This document shows, piece by piece, positions 58,401-64,000 of a stretch of 64,000 nt of DNA. Each line of letters opens with the position of its first letter. Positions within the stretch are counted from its first letter, which is position 1. The stretch is from Desertimonas sp963772825 (lineage in GTDB: Bacteria > Actinomycetota > Acidimicrobiia > Acidimicrobiales > Ilumatobacteraceae): the NCBI GenBank assembly GCA_963772825.1, contig CAVYYX010000014.1, positions 186,001 through 250,000 on the forward strand, read 5' to 3'. The position numbers and the translations under genes are program-made. Below the pieces are notes generated by a model that worked only from the letters and a program-made list of their open reading frames with translations, searched no databases and was not told where the DNA came from.

Positions 58401-58964
58401 ATGTCGTTGATCAACACCGACGTCAAGCCGTTCACAGCGACCGCCTACCACGACGGCGAGTTCGTCACGGTGAGTGACGCGAACCTGCGCGGCACGTGGT
58501 CCGTGCTGTTCTTCTACCCCGCCGACTTCACCTTCGTGTGCCCCACCGAGCTCGGCGACCTCGCCGACCACTACGCCGAGTTCACCGAGCTCGGTGTCGA
58601 GATCTACGGCGTGTCGACCGACACCCACTTCACCCACAAGGCGTGGCATGACACGTCGGCGACGATCGGCAAGATCAGCTACCCGCTGATCGGCGACCCG
58701 ACGGGCACGCTGAGCCGCAACTTCGACGTGTTCATCCCCGAGGACGGCCTGGCCGACCGTGGCACGTTCGTCATCGACCCCGACGGCAAGATCCAGCTCG
58801 TCGAGATCAACGCCGGCGGCATCGGGCGCAACGCCATCGAGCTGCTGCGCAAGGTCAAGGCCGCCCAGTACGTTCGCGCCCACCCCAACGAGGTCTGCCC
58901 GGCCAACTGGGAAGAGGGCGAAGAGACCCTCGCCCCCTCGCTCGACCTCGTCGGCAAGATCTGA
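58401..58964 (+). CDS. ahpC: Peroxiredoxin AhpC
   Basis: The 187-residue protein has the peroxidatic Cys in PADFTFVCPTELGDLADHY (near residue 47) and the resolving Cys in NEVCPANWEEGEETL (near 166), a typical 2-Cys AhpC of normal length. It reduces H2O2 and organic peroxides and is regenerated by AhpF encoded 12 bp downstream. The operon also carries oxyR, so peroxide induction through OxyR is expected. Confidence 0.97.
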   Translation: MSLINTDVKPFTATAYHDGEFVTVSDANLRGTWSVLFFYPADFTFVCPTELGDLADHYAEFTELGVEIYGVSTDTHFTHKAWHDTSATIGKISYPLIGDPTGTLSRNFDVFIPEDGLADRGTFVIDPDGKIQLVEINAGGIGRNAIELLRKVKAAQYVRAHPNEVCPANWEEGEETLAPSLDLVGKI

Positions 58965-58976
58965 GCGAGGGCGGCG

Positions 58977-60569
58977 ATGCTTGATCCCGCCCTCGCCACG
59001 CAACTCCAGGGCTATTTAGAGCACCTGCGCCACCCCATCGAGCTCGTCGCGTCGCTCGACGACAGCGCCAAGTCCGCCGAGCTGCACAGCCTGCTCGACG
59101 AGATCGCCGCGATGTCGGACCTCATCGCCGTGAGTCGCCGCCACGACGTGCGTGCCCCGTCGTTCGCCGTGGAGCGAATCGGCTCGGAAATCGGCGTGCG
59201 CTTCGCGGGCATACCGATGGGCCACGAGTTCACGTCGCTCGTACTCGCCTTGCTGCACGTGGGCGGGCACCCCTCGAAGGAAGCCGCCGAGACGATCGAG
59301 CGGGTGCGCAACCTCGACGGCAACTACACCTTCGAGACGTACTTCTCGTTGTCGTGCCAGAACTGCCCGGACGTCGTCCAGGCGCTGAACCTGATGAGCG
59401 TGCTGAACCCGAAGATCACGCATGTCGCCATCGACGGCGGGTTGTTTCCGGGCGAGGTGGAGGAGCGCCAGGTGCTCGCCGTGCCGACCGTGTTCCTCAA
59501 CGGTCAGCCGTTCGCCAGCGGGCGGATGACCCTCGAGCAGATCGTCGGCAAGCTCGATGTCGGCGCCTCGGCACGCGACGCCGAGCTGCTCAACTCCAAG
59601 GATCCGTACGACGTCCTCGTCGTCGGCGGTGGCCCGGCGGGCGCAGCTGCGGCGATCTACTCCGCCCGCAAGGGGATCCGCACGGGCGTCGCCGCTGCGC
59701 GACTCGGCGGCCAGGTGCTCGACACGATGGGCATCGAGAACCTCATCTCGGTCCCCCGCACGGACGGGCCGAAGCTCGCCGCGGCGCTGGAGGAGCACGT
59801 CAAGGACTACGACGTCGACGTGATGAACCTGCAGCGGGCGAAGCATCTGGTGCCCGCCGCCGGGCCGGGTGGGCTGATCGAGGTCGCCTTGGAGAACGGT
59901 GCATCGCTGTGGTCGCGCACGGTCGTCGTCTCGACCGGGGCCCGTTGGCGGCAGCTCGAAGTTCCGGGGGAGGACGAGTACCGCAACAAGGGCGTGACGT
60001 ATTGCCCACACTGCGATGGGCCGTTGTTCAAGGGCAAGCGGGTCGCCGTCATCGGCGGCGGCAACTCGGGTGTCGAAGCGGCGATCGATCTCGCCGGCAT
60101 CGTCGCCCACGTCACGCTCGTCGAGTTCGATGGACAGCTGCGCGCCGACGACGTCCTGCTGCGCAAGCTGCGCAGCCTGCCGAACGTCACGATCATCGTC
60201 AGCGCCCTGACCACCGAGGTGCTCGGTGACGGCGCCAGGGTCACCGGACTCGTGTACCAGGACCGAACGAGCGGAGAATCCCGGGCGGTCGAGCTCGAAG
60301 GGGTGTTCGTGCAGATCGGACTGCTGCCCAACACGGAATGGCTCGAAGGGACCGTGGCGCTGTCGCCGCGAGGTGAAGTCGTCATCGACGATCGGGGCCG
60401 CACCTCGGTCCCCGGCGTGTTCGCTGCGGGCGACTGCACAACCGTGCCGTTCAAGCAGATCGTCATCGCCCTCGGGGCTGGCTCGACGGCCGCCCTCAGT
60501 GCCTTCGACCACCTCATTCGCACGCCGGTGTCCAACAGCAAGGACGAGCCGGAGTACAGCGTCGCCTGA
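58977..60569 (+). CDS. ahpF: Alkyl hydroperoxide reductase subunit F
   Basis: The 530-residue flavoprotein has the tandem thioredoxin-like N-terminal domain with CQNC (near residue 129), the FAD motif VLVVGGGPAGAAAAIYSARKG, the redox-active CPHC (near 345) with NADPH motif VIGGGNSGVEAAIDLAG, and a C-terminal FAD motif GVFAAGDCTTVPFKQI. It transfers electrons from NAD(P)H to AhpC. Its stop shares one base with the oxyR ATG. Confidence 0.96.
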   Translation: MLDPALATQLQGYLEHLRHPIELVASLDDSAKSAELHSLLDEIAAMSDLIAVSRRHDVRAPSFAVERIGSEIGVRFAGIPMGHEFTSLVLALLHVGGHPSKEAAETIERVRNLDGNYTFETYFSLSCQNCPDVVQALNLMSVLNPKITHVAIDGGLFPGEVEERQVLAVPTVFLNGQPFASGRMTLEQIVGKLDVGASARDAELLNSKDPYDVLVVGGGPAGAAAAIYSARKGIRTGVAAARLGGQVLDTMGIENLISVPRTDGPKLAAALEEHVKDYDVDVMNLQRAKHLVPAAGPGGLIEVALENGASLWSRTVVVSTGARWRQLEVPGEDEYRNKGVTYCPHCDGPLFKGKRVAVIGGGNSGVEAAIDLAGIVAHVTLVEFDGQLRADDVLLRKLRSLPNVTIIVSALTTEVLGDGARVTGLVYQDRTSGESRAVELEGVFVQIGLLPNTEWLEGTVALSPRGEVVIDDRGRTSVPGVFAAGDCTTVPFKQIVIALGAGSTAALSAFDHLIRTPVSNSKDEPEYSVA

Positions 60570-61477
60570 TGAACCTTCGCGATCTCGACTACCTCGTTGC
60601 GCTTGCCGAGCATCACCACTTCGGAAGGGCTGCCGTGGCGTGCCACGTCAGCCAGCCGACGCTGTCGACACAGGTGAAGAAACTCGAGGGCGAGCTCGGC
60701 GTACAGCTCGTCGAGCGCAACGCCCGCCAGGCGATGCTCACCGAGGCCGGCGAGCTGGTGGTCGAGCGGGCGCGGGCGATCCAGCGCGAGGCCGACTCGA
60801 TCCGCGAGATCGCCCGACGCGTCGAGCAGCCCGAGGCCGGCCGCTTGCGGGTGGGGCTGTTCCCGACACTCGGCCCGTACCTCCTGCCGCACGTCGTGCC
60901 CAAGGTCCATGCCCGCTTCCCGCACCTCGAGTTGCTGCTCGTCGAGGAGAAGACCGAGGCGGTCCTCGAACAGCTGCGCCAAGGCCGGCTCGATGTCGCC
61001 GTCGTCGCCATGCCGGTCGACGACGACGGCCTGCACCACGAGCTCTTGTTCGACGAGGAGTTCGTGCTCGCCGTACCGGCCGACGATCCGTTGGCGTCGA
61101 TCGAGGGGCCCGCGTCGCTGTCGGTGCTCGCCGGCCAGCGAGTGCTGCTGCTCGACGATGGCCACTGCCTGCGCGCCCAAGCGCTGTCGGTCTGTCAGCT
61201 CGCTGGCGTCAGCGAGCGTGACGGGTTCCGAGCGACGAGCCTGGAGACGCTGCGCCAGATGGTCGCCGCCGGCGTGGGTGTCACGCTGCTCCCGAACCTT
61301 GCGGTGCAGCCGCCGGTCCCGGTGTCGGCAGATGTCCGCCTGATCCGGTTCGTCGACCCGGTTCCCAGCCGCCGGATCGCCATGTTCTGGCGCCACTCGA
61401 GCATCTACGCCGACTTCCTGCCCCAGCTCGCCGAGCTGTTCCGCGACCTACCCCCCGGACTCGTCCACGCCCCCTGA
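60569..61477 (+). CDS. oxyR: LysR-family peroxide sensor OxyR
   Basis: The 302-residue LysR protein opens MNLRDLDYLVALAEHHHFGRAAVACHVSQPTLSTQVKKLE (wHTH). In the effector domain it has the redox pair GHCLRAQALSVCQ with the two Cys nine residues apart, the spacing of OxyR C199/C208. It is therefore a true peroxide sensor rather than a generic LysR. Being cotranscribed with ahpCF gives autoregulated peroxide defence. Its stop is followed by a palindromic repeat. Confidence 0.93.
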   Translation: MNLRDLDYLVALAEHHHFGRAAVACHVSQPTLSTQVKKLEGELGVQLVERNARQAMLTEAGELVVERARAIQREADSIREIARRVEQPEAGRLRVGLFPTLGPYLLPHVVPKVHARFPHLELLLVEEKTEAVLEQLRQGRLDVAVVAMPVDDDGLHHELLFDEEFVLAVPADDPLASIEGPASLSVLAGQRVLLLDDGHCLRAQALSVCQLAGVSERDGFRATSLETLRQMVAAGVGVTLLPNLAVQPPVPVSADVRLIRFVDPVPSRRIAMFWRHSSIYADFLPQLAELFRDLPPGLVHAP

Positions 61478-61479
61478 CG

Positions 61480-61527
61480 ACCGATGGGTGTTCAGGGGAC
61501 GGAACGGTCCCCTAAACACCCATCGGT
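61480..61527. repeat. CCGATGGGTGTT palindrome, copy 2
   Basis: CCGATGGGTGTTCAGGGGAC (61481-61500) and GTCCCCTAAACACCCATCGG (61507-61526) flank the same GGAACG loop as the copy at 31439. The TAG stop of the convergent deazaflavin gene (61512-61514) lies in the right arm, and the oxyR stop is 3 bp before it. It can therefore serve as a terminator for both genes. Confidence 0.85.
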
Positions 61528-61970
61528 TGGGTTCGGGTGGCCTTGAGGACGGGGATCTGACGGTCGGTGTTGGCCTGGTAGTCGGTGTACGGCGGGTAGG
61601 CGGCGACGGCTCGTGCCCACCACTGCTCGCGTTCGTCGCCGGCAAGCTCGGTCACCTCGACGGGGAACGGCTCGGGGCCGTCCTGGATCGTCACGGCCTG
61701 CGGATCGGCCTTCAGGTTGTGGTACCACACCGGGTGGTCCGGTCGCCCGCCGTACGACGCGATGAGGGCGTACTCACCGTCGTGTTCGACGCGCATCAGT
61801 GGTGTCTTGCGGATCTTGCCGGACTTGTTGCCGCGGGTCGTGACGACGATGATCGGCAGGCCGGTCTCGCGCAACGTGTTCGCCTCGCGGCCGCCCGACC
61901 GTTCGTAGGCCTCGACCTGCTCACGCACCCAAGCGGCTGGGCTCGGCTCGTACTCACCTTCAAGGGTCAT
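61512..61970 (-). CDS. Deazaflavin (F420)-dependent nitroreductase-family protein
   Basis: The 152-residue protein (AAWVREQVEAYERSGGREANTLRETGLPIIVVTTRGNKSGKIRKTPLMRVEHDGEYALIASYGGRPDHPVWYHNLKADPQ) matches the Ddn/FDOR-A family, which uses cofactor F420 in mycobacteria. TTRGNKSGKIRKTPLM and GGRPDHPVWYHNL are the cofactor-binding signatures. Its ATG overlaps the MocR stop (ATGA). The substrate, perhaps a quinone or aromatic, is unknown. The stop codon is inside a repeated palindrome. Confidence 0.92.
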   Translation of the reverse strand: MTLEGEYEPSPAAWVREQVEAYERSGGREANTLRETGLPIIVVTTRGNKSGKIRKTPLMRVEHDGEYALIASYGGRPDHPVWYHNLKADPQAVTIQDGPEPFPVEVTELAGDEREQWWARAVAAYPPYTDYQANTDRQIPVLKATRTQPMGV

Positions 61971-63388
61971 GGGCGAACCGTACTCACCGGGTGGGCAGAC
62001 TTGGCGACGACATCGGCGAGGATGCGGACGCCCTCGTCGATCTCCGGCGGCTCGAGCCCGCCGTAGCCGAGGAGGATTGCCGCCGGGGAGTCGGCGGTCC
62101 GCGTGACCCGGTGATCGCCAAGCGCGTAGATGCGAATCCCGGCGGCCGCCGCGTCGTCGACCAGCGCGGCTTCGTCGATTCCTGGTGGAAGCGTGACGAG
62201 AACGTGCAGCCCGGCGGCGATCCCGCTGAACCTGGCGTCGGGCAGCCAGTGGGCGAGGGCCTCGACGAGCGCGTCGCGGCGCTTCCGGTACACCCGGCGC
62301 ATCCGTCGCAGGTGACGGTCGAGATCGCCGTTGACGAGAAATTCGGCGAACGTCGCCTGCACCGGAGCCGACGTCGCATGGTCGATGAGCATCCGACTGG
62401 CCGCAATCGGGGCGACGAACGGCGACGGCAGCACGAGCCACCCGAGACGCAACCCGGGAGCGAGGCTCTTCGACAGCGTTCCGCAGTAGATCACCCGATC
62501 GGGAGCGAGTCCTTGCATCGCCCCGACGGGATGCCGGTCGTAGCGGTACTCGGCGTCGTAGTCGTCCTCGATCACGTAGCCGTCGACCTCGCGTGCCCAG
62601 GCGATCATCGCCCGGCGACGCGGTGGTGCAAGCACGGCGCCCGTGGGGTACTGATGGGCCGGCGTCACGAGCACCGCTCTGGCCTTCGAGCGCCGCAGTT
62701 GGTCGACGACGAGTCCATCGCCATCGACCGGCACGGAGACGTGGTCGGCTCCGAGCCACGCCAACTCGGCACGCGGCCCATCGTGACCCGGGTCCTCGAC
62801 GGCGACCGGCGTGTGACCCGTCTCGATCAGCTGCCGGGCGACGAGGCTGAGGCCGTGCGAGAAGCCGTTGCAGATGACCACCTGATCGGCCTCGGCAACG
62901 ACGCCGCGAACCCGCCCGAGATAGTCGGCAACGGCCCCACGAAGCTGGCGCAGACCGCACGGGTTGCTGTAGCCGAAGTAGCGGTCGGGCAGTGTCTGCA
63001 AGGCGGTCCGCGTCGCCCGCAGCCACGCCGCCCTCGGGAACGTCGACAACTCCGGGATGCTCGGACGGAAGTCGATGATCGCCGGTGCCGGGCGGGCGGC
63101 ACGGGCCACCGCGCGGTCGGTGCCGATCGGCGCCGAGTTGACCACCGTGCCGGCGCCCTGGCGGGCGACGAGGTAGCCCTCGGCGAGCAGCTGGTCGTAG
63201 GCCCCGACGACGACGCCGCGGGTGACGCCGAGATCGGACGCCAGCGCCCGTGACGACGGCAATGGCGTGCCCGGCGCGAGCCGCCCGGCGCTGATCGCGT
63301 CGCGCAGCCCGCCTTCGATCTGCGCCCGCAGGCCGCGCCGCCGGGAGCGATCGATCTCGATCAGTAGGTCCGGTGAAGTGGTACTCAT
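61967..63388 (-). CDS. MocR/PdxR-like GntR regulator with aminotransferase domain
   Basis: The 473-residue protein has a GntR winged HTH (RAQIEGGLRDAISAGRLAPGTPLPSSRALASDLGVTRGVVVGAYDQLLAEGYL, residues about 21-72) fused to a fold-type I PLP aminotransferase domain. The PLP Lys is in YCGTLSKSLAPGLRLGW near 301, and VIEDDYDAEYRYD is the PLP-Asp region. Family members sense PLP or amino compounds and activate nearby genes. It is coupled to the deazaflavin gene. Confidence 0.92.
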   Translation of the reverse strand: MSTTSPDLLIEIDRSRRRGLRAQIEGGLRDAISAGRLAPGTPLPSSRALASDLGVTRGVVVGAYDQLLAEGYLVARQGAGTVVNSAPIGTDRAVARAARPAPAIIDFRPSIPELSTFPRAAWLRATRTALQTLPDRYFGYSNPCGLRQLRGAVADYLGRVRGVVAEADQVVICNGFSHGLSLVARQLIETGHTPVAVEDPGHDGPRAELAWLGADHVSVPVDGDGLVVDQLRRSKARAVLVTPAHQYPTGAVLAPPRRRAMIAWAREVDGYVIEDDYDAEYRYDRHPVGAMQGLAPDRVIYCGTLSKSLAPGLRLGWLVLPSPFVAPIAASRMLIDHATSAPVQATFAEFLVNGDLDRHLRRMRRVYRKRRDALVEALAHWLPDARFSGIAAGLHVLVTLPPGIDEAALVDDAAAAGIRIYALGDHRVTRTADSPAAILLGYGGLEPPEIDEGVRILADVVAKSAHPVSTVRP

Positions 63389-63443
63389 ACAGGATCGGGA
63401 ATTGGACCTTACCAGGAGTCCACTGACGTTCTACGGTGGAGTC
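63389..63443. promoter_or_regulatory. Divergent promoter region with GTCCA half-sites
   Basis: TTGGACC, GGAGTCCAC and GGTGGAG at about 63401-63440 give three GTCCA-type half-sites in a 55-bp divergent gap between the MocR gene and a small plus-strand gene. Several spaced half-sites suit the head-to-tail dimers of MocR regulators. Evidence is positional only. Confidence 0.35.
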
Positions 63444-63641
63444 ATGTTCAATGCCTATTGCCCCGGGCATGGTGGCCGAGTGCAGCTCGGACCGGACTCG
63501 ATCGTTGCCTTCGGCAACGCGGGCAAAGGCATGCTCGTACGCTGGAGCTGCTCGTGCGGCGCGTTCGGGTCGGCGCCGTTCGAGGACGTCACCCGTCATC
63601 GCCCCCCGGCGCCGCGCTCGCCCTTCAGCTCCGCTTCCTGA
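63444..63641 (+). CDS. Small Cys/His-containing protein of unknown function
   Basis: The 65-residue reading MFNAYCPGHGGRVQLGPDSIVAF, then VRWSCSCGAFGSAPFE contains CPGH and CSCG, a likely small zinc-binding or knuckle motif. ATG at 63444 follows GGTGGAG five bases upstream. The two-motif layout resembles small actinobacterial proteins of unknown function, but no family was recognised. It is divergent from the MocR gene. Confidence 0.55.
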   Translation: MFNAYCPGHGGRVQLGPDSIVAFGNAGKGMLVRWSCSCGAFGSAPFEDVTRHRPPAPRSPFSSAS

Positions 63642-63686
63642 GGAAACCGCGCCGGCACGCCGCGACGTGCGCGGCACACTGGTCGC

Positions 63687-64000
63687 ATGGCCGACCATGC
63701 CGCGCCCGAGCACCGGCACGTCCACGACGATGTCGACTGGGCGGCGATGGCCGGAGCCCTCACGGCGTGGGACGACCTCGAAGCCGCCCGCAACCGCGCG
63801 ATCGTCGGGTGGCTCGGGGTCCGACCTGGCCACGTCGCCGTCGATGTCGGTTCCGGGGCGGGCGGCATGGCGGTCGCTCTCGTCGATGCCGTCGGTCCTC
63901 CGGGAACGGTGGTGATCGCCGACGGCAGCGCCGAACTCCTCGCCGTCGCCCAGCACCGAGCCCGGCGCCTCGATCACCACCTCATCGCTGTCCACGCCGA
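63687..64000 (+). CDS. SAM-dependent methyltransferase, 3' end cut by window
   Basis: The ATG at 63687 starts ADHAAPEHRHVHDDVDWAAMAGAL and reaches motif I VAVDVGSGAGGMAVALVDAVGPPGTVVIADGSAELLAVAQHRA, with the acidic end of beta-2 as IADG. The reading is open to the window edge, so only the first 104 residues are seen. It belongs to the class I (UbiE/ArsM-like) methyltransferases; substrate not assignable. Confidence 0.8.
   Translation, partial: MADHAAPEHRHVHDDVDWAAMAGALTAWDDLEAARNRAIVGWLGVRPGHVAVDVGSGAGGMAVALVDAVGPPGTVVIADGSAELLAVAQHRARRLDHHLIAVHA

Overview
The window is a very GC-rich (about 70%) chromosomal segment of an actinobacterium. Gene content (ECF41 sigma factor, 13E12-type DUF222/HNH protein under a mycobacterial-type SOS box, AtuA/TIGR03084 carboxylase locus, DUF1918, DUF202 pair, OxyR-AhpCF), GTG/TTG starts, 4-bp ATGA/GTGA overlaps and apparently leaderless promoters fit an Acidimicrobiia/Ilumatobacter-like organism. 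That placement is an inference, because no rRNA or ribosomal protein gene is present. No tRNA, rRNA, CRISPR array, IS transposase or phage gene was seen.

Layout. 1-4.5 kb: a DrrAB-like ABC exporter with a VOC protein, then an ArsR-SRPBCC-SDR operon with a perfect 10+10 bp operator. 4.5-8.8 kb: Kup potassium transporter, a DUF1918 protein and a divergent HxlR/MFS pair. 8.8-12.4 kb: two tandem ABC exporters. 12.5-15.9 kb: SOS-controlled dinB, a hydrolase, an IclR regulator and a DUF1905 protein. 16-25.2 kb: a complete 4-hydroxybenzoate/protocatechuate beta-ketoadipate pathway (pobA, pcaHG, pcaB, pcaD, pcaC, pcaIJ, pcaF), interrupted by a glycosyltransferase. 25.2-31.4 kb: a biotin-dependent acyl-CoA carboxylase with AtuA and a TIGR03084 protein. 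31.5-35.7 kb: MFS/TetR and glycosyltransferase/TetR pairs. 35.8-37.9 kb: a methyltransferase bracketed by inverted palindromes, and an orphan Hcp. 37.9-48.9 kb: a sugar-acid (uronate/aldarate) regulon consisting of a CUT1 ABC importer, uronate-dehydrogenase-like enzyme, enolase-superfamily dehydratase, KdgD and a 2-oxoglutarate-semialdehyde dehydrogenase, with a Gfo/Idh-DUF6807 fusion and a LacI regulator, fanning out from a LacI-type control region. 49-54 kb: an ECF41 sigma factor with its target epimerase, DUF202 proteins and a LuxR regulator. 54-64 kb: a methyltransferase, the SOS-controlled HNH protein, a NUDIX hydrolase, a Thr/Glu/Pro-rich membrane protein, ahpC-ahpF-oxyR, a deazaflavin-type reductase with a MocR regulator, and a truncated methyltransferase.

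The most distinctive non-coding signal is a set of long, near-perfect palindromes at gene boundaries, often with a stop codon inside an arm. Two of these are recurrent families (GTGTAAGCG type, three copies; CCGATGGGTGTT type, two copies). A separate roughly 65-bp dispersed repeat occurs three times; two copies abut a start codon and supply its Shine-Dalgarno-like sequence, and the third forms the 3' coding end of pcaJ.

Four genes (SRPBCC, AtuA, LacI, the Thr-rich membrane protein) carry an apparent frameshift, and every one is off by the same net +1 base. This should be treated as possible sequence error until checked.
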